A stretch of DNA of 64,000 nucleotides from Gliomastix tumulicola (Eukaryota; Ascomycota; Sordariomycetes; Hypocreales; Bionectriaceae), in contig BCHX01000006.1 of the NCBI GenBank assembly GCA_001599755.1, positions 496,001-560,000 on the forward strand, in the 5' to 3' direction. The translations under genes were made by a program, and so were the position numbers. The notes under the pieces are model-generated. The model saw nothing but the letters and a program-made list of their open reading frames with translations. It was not told the origin of the DNA and did no database searches. Shown here in pieces: positions 54,353 to 64,000 of this stretch. Numbering within the stretch: the stretch's first letter is position 1; every line of letters starts with the position of its first letter.

Positions 54353-55969
54353 TCACCAGTCGGACAGTATTTGGCTCTCCTCAGTGACGCCCAGCCCCTT
54401 AGTCGTCGTCCGCAGGATCCTCCCCAGGAAGTCCTGCACGTCTGTCCCAGCAAGAAACATGCCCTCAAAGCAAGCCGACACGCCGACGCGCCCCTCCCAC
54501 GTCTGCACAAGAACAGGGATCGATGGGCCCATGCCCTCGGCCGCGATCCACGCTCCGGTGATATGGAACGGCTGCCTGTCTGCCTGCACGGCGGAGGAGA
54601 TGTTGCCGATGGAGGAGACGGCGACGGGGGCGGAGGTTGGCAGCTTGGGCGGTTCGGCGGGAGGAGGAGCATCCGCTGCTTTGGTCTGGCCCTCGGTCTC
54701 AGTCCTCGGGGGCGTCGGGGGCGGCTTCGGCGTGTACATGTCCCAAGTATGAGGCGTGAAGTCGAGGATATCACGCCCAGCCTCCGAGATCACACCGTTC
54801 TCCCTCGCAGGCTTGACCGACACGTAGTACTCCCGGAACTGCCTGGCAACAGACAAGAACTCGCCATCATCCACCGCATCCTTCGCACCAATCACAAAGT
54901 CCCGCGACAAGCCCGTCGTAGCAAGAGCATGATGGTTGCCCGCCGCCATGGCAACACCACCCGGAACGCCGTTCTCCCCCTTCACGAAGAAGTCCCGCAG
55001 ACTGACCAGCGCCTGCGTATGATACCGCAGCGTCTTCTCCTCCTCGCCCTCCTTGACGTCCTGCAGATCCCGCAGCGCGAGCACGAGTCCAGCGCTGAGG
55101 ACATGCGTCGGCGTGAGGCCCTGCTCCTTGCACTTCTGCAGCAGCGCAGTTGATGTTGCGGGAGGCAGCACGGCGGCGACTCGCTTGACGCCTGCGTTTG
55201 CTGGGTTCAGCTTCGTCAGGTCGACGGGGAGGCCGATGGGGGGGAGTGACATCTGGCTCGTGATGGCCTGCATCTTGACGGCATCGTATCGCGTCTGTTG
55301 ATCGGACGACAACTCGGGCGCAATGTCGACGGCGGTGCGCAGCGGCGGCGCGAGGAGAGCGGTATCTTCCTTGTGGAGGTTGATGTCAGGGGTGAGCTCT
55401 CCTTGCTGGATGGCGGAGGCAATCGCGAAGAGGCGGTCGATGAGCTGGAGGAGTCCGTGCCCGTCGATGAGGTCGTGAGGGCATCGGAGGAAGACGGCTC
55501 CGCGGGTGCCTTCTGTCTCGGGGAGAACAAGGTGCAGGACAGCAGAAGGCAGCGTCGGCGGAGCAGCGTTAAACCATTCGCCTGGGCTGAGAGCCGTCCT
55601 GACGGTCCGGAACGTGTCGGAAGCCCAGGCGTCCAGCGCCGCTGAGGCATCACCTGCCGGAAGAGAACGATACACACGTCTCCATTTGCTGGTCTCGGTG
55701 TCGAATTGGACTGAGGACGCAAGCGTCGGGCACTCTCCTCGGAGAGTAATCCAGGCCTGGCGCAGAGCGGTCTCGATAGGAATCGAGGGCGACGCATCCA
55801 GCTGGAACGAGGCAGATGCAGTAATCGGAAAGCTTGCCTTCTCCGGGCTGTCGCGCTTGCGGGAGAAGACAGCGTAGAACGACTCAACTTCATCGGCTTC
55901 GCGAGACCAGGTGTCATCGGGACCCTGTCGCCATTTGTAACGGTCGTGTAGCTCGGTAGTTGAAGCCAT
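54353..55969 (-). CDS. Condensation-type acyltransferase (TRI3-like / BAHD-superfamily fold)
   Basis: Intronless, 538 aa from the ATG at 55969; codons further upstream open only with a TTG. The catalytic HxxxDG motif is present as H165-D169-G170 in RCPHDLIDGHGLL. The N-terminal half (YKWRQGPDDTWSREADEVESFY, TALRQAWITLRGECPTLASS) and the C-terminal SACFEGMFLAGTDVQDFLG region match fungal O-acyltransferases related to trichothecene 15-O-acetyltransferase and NRPS condensation domains. They transfer acyl groups from CoA to hydroxyls of secondary metabolites. No other biosynthetic core gene lies nearby. A Pro-rich insert (KPPPTPPRTETEG) separates the last two blocks. A TATA box lies about 65 bp upstream. 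Confidence 0.85.
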   Translation of the reverse strand: MASTTELHDRYKWRQGPDDTWSREADEVESFYAVFSRKRDSPEKASFPITASASFQLDASPSIPIETALRQAWITLRGECPTLASSVQFDTETSKWRRVYRSLPAGDASAALDAWASDTFRTVRTALSPGEWFNAAPPTLPSAVLHLVLPETEGTRGAVFLRCPHDLIDGHGLLQLIDRLFAIASAIQQGELTPDINLHKEDTALLAPPLRTAVDIAPELSSDQQTRYDAVKMQAITSQMSLPPIGLPVDLTKLNPANAGVKRVAAVLPPATSTALLQKCKEQGLTPTHVLSAGLVLALRDLQDVKEGEEEKTLRYHTQALVSLRDFFVKGENGVPGGVAMAAGNHHALATTGLSRDFVIGAKDAVDDGEFLSVARQFREYYVSVKPARENGVISEAGRDILDFTPHTWDMYTPKPPPTPPRTETEGQTKAADAPPPAEPPKLPTSAPVAVSSIGNISSAVQADRQPFHITGAWIAAEGMGPSIPVLVQTWEGRVGVSACFEGMFLAGTDVQDFLGRILRTTTKGLGVTEESQILSDW

Positions 55970-56534
55970 GGTCGGATATTTTGCTGCGGAACAGTGATCC
56001 GGCGGGTACAATGAGCGTCATCCGCGACCTCTTATAAGGCGGGCGGTATCCCGCCTATACATAGCGACAGTCCAGGGCATGGTCATCCAGCGCCCGTCCT
56101 CAAGGGAGGCCTCATGGAGGAAGCAGCGCATCTGTGCCGAATAACCGCATCGTCTGCATCAATGCCACTTCGACCAGCATGAACAAGACCGCGTTAGGCC
56201 ATATTATCAGCAGCGATGGCCCAACGTCATCAAGCCACACCCGTCGACGCTAGGCCAGTCAGACCAGACAGACGGTGTAAGCCACCAAATGCGCCAGGAC
56301 TGACACACCCAGGCCTAAAAGGCCCTGTAAATGTAGTAAGCCGAGTCTGTTTAATAGTTTATTCCCAGGCGCGCGCACAGTCGCTTCCCCGGAGCCAAAC
56401 GGTGGTGAAACGCCAGACGATCCCAATCCTTCGGGAGTTTGTTGGATCAGGCTAGGAAGCTGGCGGCCGATCAGCAAGTGCCGGACATCCGAGCTGACAG
56501 GCTCTAACTATTATTATTATTATTATTATCATCA
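55970..56534. other. Intergenic region
   Basis: Promoter of the acyltransferase and 3' flank of the HET gene. A att/atc trinucleotide run lies at about 56510-56540. No gene. Confidence 0.5.
56032..56039 (-). promoter_or_regulatory. TATA box of the acyltransferase gene
   Basis: Minus-strand CTTATAAG core about 65 bp upstream of the ATG at 55969, supporting the chosen start. Confidence 0.45.
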
Positions 56535-56627
56535 TCATGATGCTGCGTCAAGCACGCCTGCAATCGACGGCCTGTTCCTCTCGGAGCTCGAGCTCTGAAA
56601 CATTCGTCGTGGCGATGCCGGACTCTG

Positions 56628-56676
<49 letters not shown>

Positions 56677-58550
56677 CTCTCTACTGATCCCCGTGTGATG
56701 AACTGCACATCTGCCGAGTACGTCTTCTCGAGGCCGCCTCCGAGTCTGTTGACCCGGATCTCGTGCAGCGTCCGCGCCTTGTCGCGCACCATGACGACGA
56801 TCGGGACCTTCTCCTGGGCGACGCTCCCCGTCGCATCGGCGTAGTTCTCGAAGATGAGGTCGCTCACATACCGCTGCGTGTCCCGGCTCGCCACAGCCGA
56901 ATGCAGCCGCTTCACGAGCAGCGCCTCGACCTCGCCGTTGCTGTGGCCCGTCTCCCCCCTGCAGGTGCCCCTGTCGCAGAAGATGGCGAACCAGGGCAGG
57001 GCGCGGCTGAACGACGTGTGCGGCCGCGCGGGGATCCCGCACACGACGCTCACGCGGACCTTGACGCTTGCTTCGCCGTCGCCGAGCATGACCACCATGT
57101 TGTCCCACCAGAGCGGCTCCCCGGCGCTGTTGATGCTCAGCCTGAACTCGCGCAGGATGAGGGGGCAGTGCGACGCGTCGATGCGGTTCGCGTCGAGCAT
57201 CTCGCGCGCGTCGGAGCCCAGCGTAGACAAAGATGTCGGCTGGGGTGGCCCGCCGTTGAACTCGGTGAGGTTGCGGATCAGCCTGCGGCGGTAGAGGAGG
57301 AAGAGCCGGTGCTGGGCGAGGAGCATCATGAAGGAGAGGTGCGAGAGTCCAAGCGTTGCCGCGACCATGTGGCGTGGCGCAGCGCTCACAGGCGAAGACG
57401 AGGATGAGGATGAGTCGAAGCATGTCGTGAAGCGCGCAGGATCCTCGAGTATGTCTGGCCTGAAGCGGACGTAGATGTCGCCAAACCTGTGTAGGAGGAT
57501 GCCGACCCTCGCTGACCACCCGTGAGAGCCGCGGTCCATGCCCATGTAGTTGAACACCTGCGTCAGCTCCATCCCCTGGGCATCCAGTAGCGGCCAGGCC
57601 TGGCTGGCGACGCTCCTCTCCCTCCGCTCCTCTGCATCCCTCCCTCCTCGCGGATAGATGACCAGCTCGCCGCTGTCCGTGAACGACAGCCTATTCCGCG
57701 CGAAGAAGACGTCTGCGCGCGACGCCATCTTGGAGCAGAGCGCAAACTCGGCCGGCGACCGCGCCAGCACGCCCCGATACCAGGGAGCATGTCCGTCCTG
57801 CGTCCAAGCTAGCAGGCTCGCGTCGCACTGCCGCCGCGCAATCTCCCTCTGCAGCCTCTCAAACGCCTTCACGCCCCCTTCCCCGTAGAGCAGCGGCATG
57901 TTGACGTCGAAGATGCCGAGCAGGCAGTACGCGATGTCCTCCGCGCGCGTCGTCCCGCGGTGCGCGGCCCAGCACATGCGACGCGCGACGGCGACGGCGT
58001 GTCTGCGCTCGGCGTCTTCGAGCACATCCTCGTCGACGCCCGTGATGTCGGACAGCAGACCCTGCAGCATCTCCTTGGTGCCGATCTGGACCCAGCCGCT
58101 GTCGTAGAAGACAATGGTCGGCGAGGCGATGAGCTCCTGCAGCGTCCAGCCGCGGTAGAACCACTGGCACCGCGCGAGCGCGTCCTTCCCGGGGACATCC
58201 CCCGCCGCGGCGCCGTCAGGCACAGCGTAGTCGTCGAGGTAGGCGTAGCAGCAGCTCGCGCAGGCGTACCACTCAAACATGGAGTTGATGGCCTCGCTCA
58301 GCTCCGCGCTGCTGGACTTGTCGATGCAGCACGTGTCGATCCAGACGTACTGATACCGGTTCTTCCGCGCCTGGTCACACGTGAGCTGCACCTTGCGCCA
58401 GCCCTGCTTCTGCTCGGTGGCGCGCTCGCGGCGCTGCATGTCCTGGAAGAGGATCTCCTCGTCGCGCCATGTGTGCGAGAGGATGGCGTAGACGCTGGGC
58501 GGGTTGGCGAAGTAGACGAGCTGGTAGGTGTTGACATCGACGAGCCACAT
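56535..58550 (-). CDS. HET-domain protein with C-terminal Ser-Gln repeat
   Basis: Intronless, 671 aa. The N-terminus MWLVDVNTYQLVYFANPPSV is followed by YAILSHTWRDEEILF, YVWIDTCCIDKSSSAELSEA, CYAYLDDY, WFYRGWTLQELIASPTIVFY and EDIAYCLLGIFDVNMPLLYGEG, so all HET blocks are present. The first block has Arg29 where nearly all relatives, including the neighbour at 44159-46159, have Gly (HTWGDE). The C-terminus contains about nine Ser-Gln dipeptides coded by a hexanucleotide repeat, then a Ser-rich tail. Organisation and motifs suggest a diverged paralogue of the 44159-46159 gene. Role in non-self recognition is inferred from the family. Confidence 0.92.
56623..56680 (-). repeat. Hexanucleotide repeat (ctctgg)n coding Ser-Gln
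   Basis: About 9.7 perfect copies of ctctgg on the plus strand read as alternating Ser and Gln codons on the minus strand near the end of the HET gene. Perfect copies indicate recent slippage, so length polymorphism is likely. Confidence 0.95.
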
Positions 58551-60886
58551 GGTGCTGGTGCGTTATCCCGTGCACATGGCATCATGTGGAGGGTCCTTTG
58601 AGGATGGGGGGAGAGTAGTGAGCGACTTCATGATGATGGTATGAGTGATCGACGGAAACAAAGGCTGTGACATTGTGTGTTTTGCGTGTCTGAAAGAGTC
58701 TGACCAGTGCAGCTTAGAGGACGACGACTCTCTGGCTACCCTACACTACTTTCTCCCACTAACTATTGGGGGCCGGCCACCTTGGTGGTAGGGTCCTCTC
58801 ATCGCCGTCTTGTCGTGCCATGCAGCAACTCCAGTATAAATAAGTGCGCTGAGCCATCCGACTGGTCAACTCGGTCGTGCCAGTTAACAGGTTTCGTGCA
58901 GCAAGACATGGAAGCCGGGCCTCCCGGAATTTGGCTGACTGCTTACCCCCTCGCCCAGGACGGCTGCCCACGCGATTGGTAGGCAATAGACTCATAGTAA
59001 ACTGAACACATCATGTGTCGCATCGCTCTGAGAGTTGGAAGGCATGACGCAATAAATGGCATGACTCCAGAGGACCCTGACTGCCAGCTAGCTCCCCCAT
59101 GGCGATAATTCCCCCTCATACCGCCTACGGAGTATCCTTCGGTATCTTTCTTACTAGTAGTATGCATACCCCCTACATGTGTAAAGTTGCGCCTCAAACT
59201 CACAAGACGCCATGCCGAAGAGGCAAAATGAAATGCAATTCTTCTAGCGGGAAGTCTCACGAGCTTGTATCATGTCCTGTAGCCGTCCCTCGAGGGAGCC
59301 CGTCTACCCGCCGCTGCATGTACGGGATCGCGATCTGAGTCCTGGCAGGGCGTCAAACGACCAGAAACGAGCAAATACCTGCGGGGGTATTTCCCGCGCC
59401 ATGTGAGACAGCCCGTCGGCAAGGGACTTTTTGCCTGATAAAGGCTGCGGACATGTCGGAGGATTCTGCCAGCTGTCAATAGCTCTATTACACCCTGACC
59501 CGATCGCGTTCGTCCCATCAGGACGCTTTGTCGGCGCAAAATGTCCGGGCGTGATGTCTTTTGCGCGTCACAGGGGCCCTTTTGTGACACGAATAGGACC
59601 AGGTTTGGGAGGGGGGGCAAAAAACGAAACCGAAAACACGTCATCTTGATCGACCGTGACAGAACAGTGCAGCAGTGAATTGTGCTGTATTACAGTGGTT
59701 GTAGGAACCTGAAATTCACCGCGGGCGGCTGCCCCTCTTCACCGCCCCGCTCATTCTTTCCCACCAGTCAGTGATCGAACCAATAAGACCCTGAAATTCT
59801 CTGACTCAGCGACGAGCCTGTGTGGAGAATCCAGTCCGGCGAGAAAAAGGGACTGGGCAAATTCCCATTCCTCGACGAAATTCAGGGTAATGATCTGCGC
59901 TTGGCTCTTTTTTGGTTTAGGGGGCTCCAGCGGGATCAACAGCGTCGGCGAGCGAGGGAGCACGACTTTTGTACTCAGACAAAGGGAACATGCAAAATCA
60001 CCGAAAGTACAGAGAGCGAGGACGTCTGGAGCAATAGTTACGGGAATACGTCAGGTAGGGGAATGTGTGTGTGTGCACTGCAAAATACGAGGCAAAAAGG
60101 AGGGGGATTCAGCATAATTGCCATGTTGCGGAAGATGGGATTCTGTGGGCATCTGCCGTACTGGGATGGTCCCTTGAAAATTCCCCAGGGCGGTCAGGTG
60201 ACGTCGCACGTGTGTCGTCGCGAGGACTTTCGAGGAACGCCTCACGGCATGGGAAGGCCGGACGCACAGTTGGTCTAGCGTCATGGCGACGCGAATCGAG
60301 AGTCAAGGGGTCTCATCGGACGAGCCAGTCGCGGCTCTGCACGAAGACACAGGGCAGGCACGCAGGGGCAGTGACAGACAGGCACGCATACAACAGACAG
60401 TCGCCCCCTCCATCGCCACACGCCCGAGTCATCAGGCGGGCATGATGGGCGGCGCATGATGGTCAGGCCAGCAGGTCTTTGGTGCATACGGAGGGGGCCA
60501 ATGGAAGGGGGACACATCATGGCCAAGTTCAAGAGCGCATCTGGCTGCCTTATTGTGTCGTGTAATACCGTACAACTCAGCGCACAATGCCAGTCCGCCT
60601 TGGCTCGCACGCTGTGAGAGCGGGATCAGCAAATACAGCACCCGTTTCAGCGCTCCGTTGCGCTCAACCAGTCCTAAAGGGGTTAGACCACGCAACTGCA
60701 GACACCGTCTTGTGGAACAACTCTGGAAAGTGGGCTGGGTGGGTTCTGGCGGGCTTCTTCGTCCAAGTCTCCCCCCAATGAGCTGCTCTCGATCTACGGG
60801 CCTTGTCCTTCACCCGAGGATCGAAGAGAGCCTGCCCCGTCCTCCAAACCTCCATCATACATCGCTTACCAGAAACAGCCGTCGTG
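58551..60886. other. Long intergenic region
   Basis: 2.3 kb between the divergent HET and Fe-ADH-like genes. Frames up to about 150 codons exist but show no domain or codon bias. A plus-strand TATAAATAAG at 58835-58844 has no supported gene downstream. No RNA gene recognised. Confidence 0.5.
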
Positions 60887-61909
60887 ATGCTGCCTGTCCC
60901 GCCGCCCACGACGCCCTTCCCTCCACCTCCCCCGCCTCCTCAACACCACGACGACGAGGACACGGTAGTGCCCGACGCGCCGCCTGCCGAGGAGTCTGCC
61001 ACTGCGTCGGCCAGCGTCAACACCGACAGCGATGACAGCCCGGACACCGATAAGAGCGGCTTCAATGGCGCCGCGGCCACAGTCACCGATGAGACGCCGC
61101 CATCCGTCTCCGTCCGCACCGCAACCACGCCGGGCTCTGCCTCGGCCTGCCTGACGACGCCCTCGCCCCGCGACGTCCGCGACCATGCTGGGAGCAGCAG
61201 CAACCACTACCACTACTCGCCCAAGGTCGTCTACGGCGCCGGCGCCGTGTCTCGCCTCCCCACCGAGCTCGGCCGGCTGCACCTCGTCAGCCCGCTCATC
61301 GTGAGCAGCCCGAGCCGCATCAGCCTCGCCCGACGCATCCAGGGCCTGATCCCCAACCTCGACTCGCGGATCCTCGACTCGGCCCTCGTCAATGTCCCGC
61401 AGCACGTCGTCGACGACGCCGTCTTCAGGATCACCGGCCGCGACTGCGTCATCAGCGTGGGGGGCACATCGGCCGTCGCCCTGGCCAAGTCCATCGCCGC
61501 CCGCAAGGACATCCCGCACATCTGCATCCCGACGACGTACAGCGGCTCCGAACACCCGACGCAGGACCACGCCCGCCGCCTCGAGCGCAAGGGGAGCCGG
61601 CGCAAGCGCAGCGGCAGCACCAGCAAGAGCCCTACGAGCACGGCCGGCACCACCATGAGCAAGAGCCCCAACGCCAACAAGAGCCCAGTCTCGAGCAAGA
61701 GCCCCGGCGGGAGCAGCCGCCACAGTCGACGCAGCGAGATCAAGTCACGACCTACCATCATCATTTACGACGAGGATCTCACCGCCACCGACACGCCGAC
61801 ACACTTCTCCGTCCCGAATGATGACAAGATCCCCGCCAAACCCCGTTATCGCTACTCCGACGACGACGATAACGCCCAGTGGTCGTACATCCATCTTCCT
61901 GGCGTCTAA
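60887..61909 (+). CDS. Truncated iron-alcohol dehydrogenase / maleylacetate reductase-like protein with Ser/Lys-rich insert
   Basis: Intronless, 340 aa from the ATG at 60887; the frame is open upstream only without an ATG. Residues 1-108 are a disordered Pro/Asp/Ser/Thr-rich leader with a Pro run at 12-18. Residues 110-223 match the nucleotide-binding half of Fe-ADH or maleylacetate reductases (YSPKVVYGAGAVSRLPTEL, VISVGGTSAVALAKSIA, HICIPTTYSGSE). At 224-287 a basic Ser-rich insert carries four (S/N)KSP motifs. The fold resumes at 288-309 (RPTIIIYDEDLTATDTPTHFSV), but the protein then stops after 31 acidic residues, without the helical domain that holds the metal-binding histidines. It therefore cannot be a normal dehydrogenase. 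Whether it is a regulatory pseudoenzyme or a gene eroded at its 3' end is unresolved. Confidence 0.72.
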   Translation: MLPVPPPTTPFPPPPPPPQHHDDEDTVVPDAPPAEESATASASVNTDSDDSPDTDKSGFNGAAATVTDETPPSVSVRTATTPGSASACLTTPSPRDVRDHAGSSSNHYHYSPKVVYGAGAVSRLPTELGRLHLVSPLIVSSPSRISLARRIQGLIPNLDSRILDSALVNVPQHVVDDAVFRITGRDCVISVGGTSAVALAKSIAARKDIPHICIPTTYSGSEHPTQDHARRLERKGSRRKRSGSTSKSPTSTAGTTMSKSPNANKSPVSSKSPGGSSRHSRRSEIKSRPTIIIYDEDLTATDTPTHFSVPNDDKIPAKPRYRYSDDDDNAQWSYIHLPGV

Positions 61910-63638
61910 GGAACCTGGTTGGAGGAGGCATCGTCATTAGCACTACCGCCTGCCTCTCGAGACAACTATATCCTAGCCCGGGACCACACGACACCTGTTG
62001 AAGGGGGTGTTTTGAGCTCTCTTTTGAATGGACTTGTCCGCCACTCCGAGGCACGCCTATTTTTTTTCCCTTTTTCTCATCCTCAGTTTTCCTCTTTGCG
62101 GATCTCGTGTCTATTCCGCCCCTTCGTCACGTATCCCACCGACGACAAATCCCCCCTTTCCTTTTGCCATTTCCTTAGTGTCGATTCTTCCCCTACCAAC
62201 ATTTGACAACAACAAAAGATGAGGCCATCACGTCCTCGCCTCGTGAACCAGCTCAACTTGCGGTACTTGAAGCTTCCCACCGCCGAAAAACGCACACTCG
62301 CCATTTTCCACCACCTTTTACCCACCCCCCACCTTTTGTCATCGAGATCGCCGACTTGTCGAAGGATGGAGTTTCGCGCCGCAATCCAACCAATCAACTT
62401 GCGCCCAAGGAAACAACAGAAAGACGAAATTCCACTTTCGGGTTATCTTTGCGTTGTCCTTGGGAGGAAAACGGAAGCAGGGGCGGGCACGCAATTTTGC
62501 CCTGGGAGCTTAAATACGCTTTATTAGAAGCCGCTCGTCTATCGCGCATCCCGCCCCCGGACTTTCGCAACGCATTTTGTTTTGGGAAAACGCAAAGTAG
62601 AAAACGAAAGAAAAAAAAGAGAAGAAAAAAAACCGGAGGAGTCTCTGGATGAGCAAGGGGAGGAGGAGAACGAGGAGGGGAAAGAAGGGAGGGGGGAAAC
62701 ATGCGAAAGGAGGGGGTCCGGAGATGCCCATGCAGCAAGAGAACGGATACTCCGAGGCGATTTTTCAAAGGCGGTATACGGCATGCACTTCCGCTTATGC
62801 TACTTTGGAAATGCCGATCCGACTCGAGGAGAAACGCAATTCCCCGCCCTTTTCGCCGGTCGAAATCGAGGAGGTTCTTCTCGCCAAAATTGGAGGGGAG
62901 AGGAGGGGTACGGACGAACGGACGGAAGCGAAGCTGAGAATGCAGAGGGAAGGTCGCTGAGAGAGAGACGCAACGTATCCCAAGCGGCGGCACAACCCGC
63001 TGCGCGCTACAACCAGACGAAAAAAAATCCCGGACAGCTGCTGGCGAGTTCACCCAGCCTGTGCGGATCGGGGATTTTCTGGGAACCAAGGGCTAAAATT
63101 TTCTTTTCTTTTCCTCTCTTTTTTTTCTTTCCTTTTTCTTTATCATTTATAGAATGGGTTGGGTTTTGGGAAATGGGCATACACGAACGAAGCGAGCGAG
63201 CGACACGACGTAACGAGGCAGGGACACAACACGGTTCCCTTCCATGGTCTTTTTTTATCTTTTCTCGGTTTCGCTTCACTCCAGATATTACATCTTACCG
63301 GTTTTTTTTTCTCTCTTTCCAGTACACGGTTTTTCGGCGTTGCTGTTGGCTCTTCAAAAATTGGGTGGCTTTGGTTTTAGCAACGGTGATATAGGTGGTT
63401 TTTGGATCGGTGTAGGGCCACGGGAAAAAACCACTTCTAGAGCCAGGTCACCTTTAGACGATAAATGCTATGCGTCTGAATCAATAGAAGAGCTCGGGCT
63501 GCAGACTGTGCTGCGCCTTCAAGAATGTGTGTCCAATGGCTATGTGTCCAGCCGTGCATCTATGTGTGGTATCCTATCTGGGTGTGCTGTATATACTCTA
63601 TACCAAGTGAAGGTACTAGTATATACTGGGAAGCGCGC
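61910..63638. other. Convergent intergenic region with purine and pyrimidine tracts
   Basis: 1.7 kb. It has strongly purine-rich plus-strand sequence at about 62580-62710 and pyrimidine-rich sequence at about 63095-63150. Long frames on both strands (62394-63089 minus, 62582-63394 plus) are low-complexity by-products. No gene is supported. Confidence 0.5.
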
Positions 63639-64000
63639 CTAGTCCATGCCCTCGAAGCCCAGGATCCCGTGTGCGCCCATGGGTCCTAGCTTTTCCTTCT
63701 GCGCCTCCTTCCTCCGCTTCGCGGCCCGCTGCCTCATCTCCTCGACCATGCCATCGTCACTATCGTCGTCATCATGGTCATCGTCGCTCTCGTTTCCCGC
63801 GCCTCGCTTCGCGCCTCTCGTCTTCTTCTCCTCCTGGTCATTGTCATCGTCCCTAATTTCCTCTTCATCATCTTCATCATCATCATCATCATCATCATCA
63901 CCGGGATCGGAGCCAAACCCCTGGAGCTCCGACAGCTCCTCCCACACCTTGACCGTCTTCCCGCCCGCACTGATCAACCGCCCGCCGACGTCGAAACCCA
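63639..64000 (-). CDS. WD40-repeat protein, 3' end only (JIP5-like)
   Basis: The gene runs off the right edge; only the last 120 or so codons are present. The visible start reads GFDVGGRLISAGGKTVKVWEEL, the last blade of a WD40 propeller. A long acidic tract follows (Asp/Glu run coded by atc/tca repeats near 63860-63900), then a basic Lys/Arg-rich end RQRAAKRRKEAQKEKLG and GILGFEGMD. This blade plus acidic-basic tail is like the nucleolar WD40 protein JIP5, which works in ribosome assembly. The assignment is moderate because most of the protein is outside the window. Confidence 0.65.
   Translation of the reverse strand, partial: GFDVGGRLISAGGKTVKVWEELSELQGFGSDPGDDDDDDDDEDDEEEIRDDDNDQEEKKTRGAKRGAGNESDDDHDDDDSDDGMVEEMRQRAAKRRKEAQKEKLGPMGAHGILGFEGMD

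Noticed and set aside
62394..63394. Overlapping long frames on both strands (231 and 270 codons)
   Set aside because: They are Arg/Lys/Glu- or Phe/Ser-rich translations of purine/pyrimidine tracts with no domain.

Overview
The window looks like a chromosome segment of a filamentous ascomycete (Pezizomycotina, probably Sordariomycetes). The evidence is about 25 genes in 64 kb, short introns of about 50-90 bp with GTRNGT donors, secreted plant-polymer enzymes, and fungal-specific families (HET-domain proteins, a PNP-NACHT-ankyrin NLR, a Bys1-type secreted protein, an NRPS-like A-T-R reductase). The class-level placement is inference. There is no rRNA, convincing tRNA, CRISPR or intact transposon. 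One 60-bp assembly gap lies inside an intron.

Left part (1-9 kb): a degenerate fibronectin-III gene, a GH5 (subfamily 12-like) steryl-glucosidase/glycoceramidase-like enzyme, a large intronless NLR-type receptor, and a secreted CE5 acetylxylan esterase/cutinase. 9.8-16.3 kb: a divergent aldo-keto reductase / NRPS-like carboxylate-reductase pair that could form a minimal metabolite cluster, then a DUF89 damage-control phosphatase. 16.7-29.4 kb: an RBR-type E3 ligase with an Ala-Pro repeat tail, a secreted type-B carboxylesterase, a secreted epoxide-hydrolase-like protein, a Bys1-family secreted protein interrupted by the gap, a CorA-like membrane protein and a PL3 pectate lyase.

32-43.5 kb: a secreted tyrosinase, an NTF2/SnoaL-like protein, a HET-domain protein with C-terminal membrane segments, a possible 68-aa protein, and a striking 1228-aa protein that combines a 2H (LigT) phosphoesterase, an EEP nuclease, a nucleotidyltransferase and a C-terminal MJ1316/DUF504 domain. 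This last protein is read here as a self-contained RNA-end processing or repair enzyme and is the most interesting item in the window.

44-64 kb: two related HET-domain proteins, a Dal5/allantoate-type MFS transporter divergent from a TauD/clavaminate-synthase-like dioxygenase, two unassigned proteins, a condensation-type acyltransferase, a truncated and remodelled iron-alcohol-dehydrogenase-like protein, and the 3' end of a WD40 protein. One NLR plus three HET proteins within 55 kb gives the segment an allorecognition/immunity flavour. The secreted enzymes (acetylxylan esterase, pectate lyase, tyrosinase, esterase) suggest a plant-associated or saprotrophic lifestyle. Exon coordinates were derived by hand from splice signals and reading frame. 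Every spliced model given with full exon lists was checked for frame continuity.
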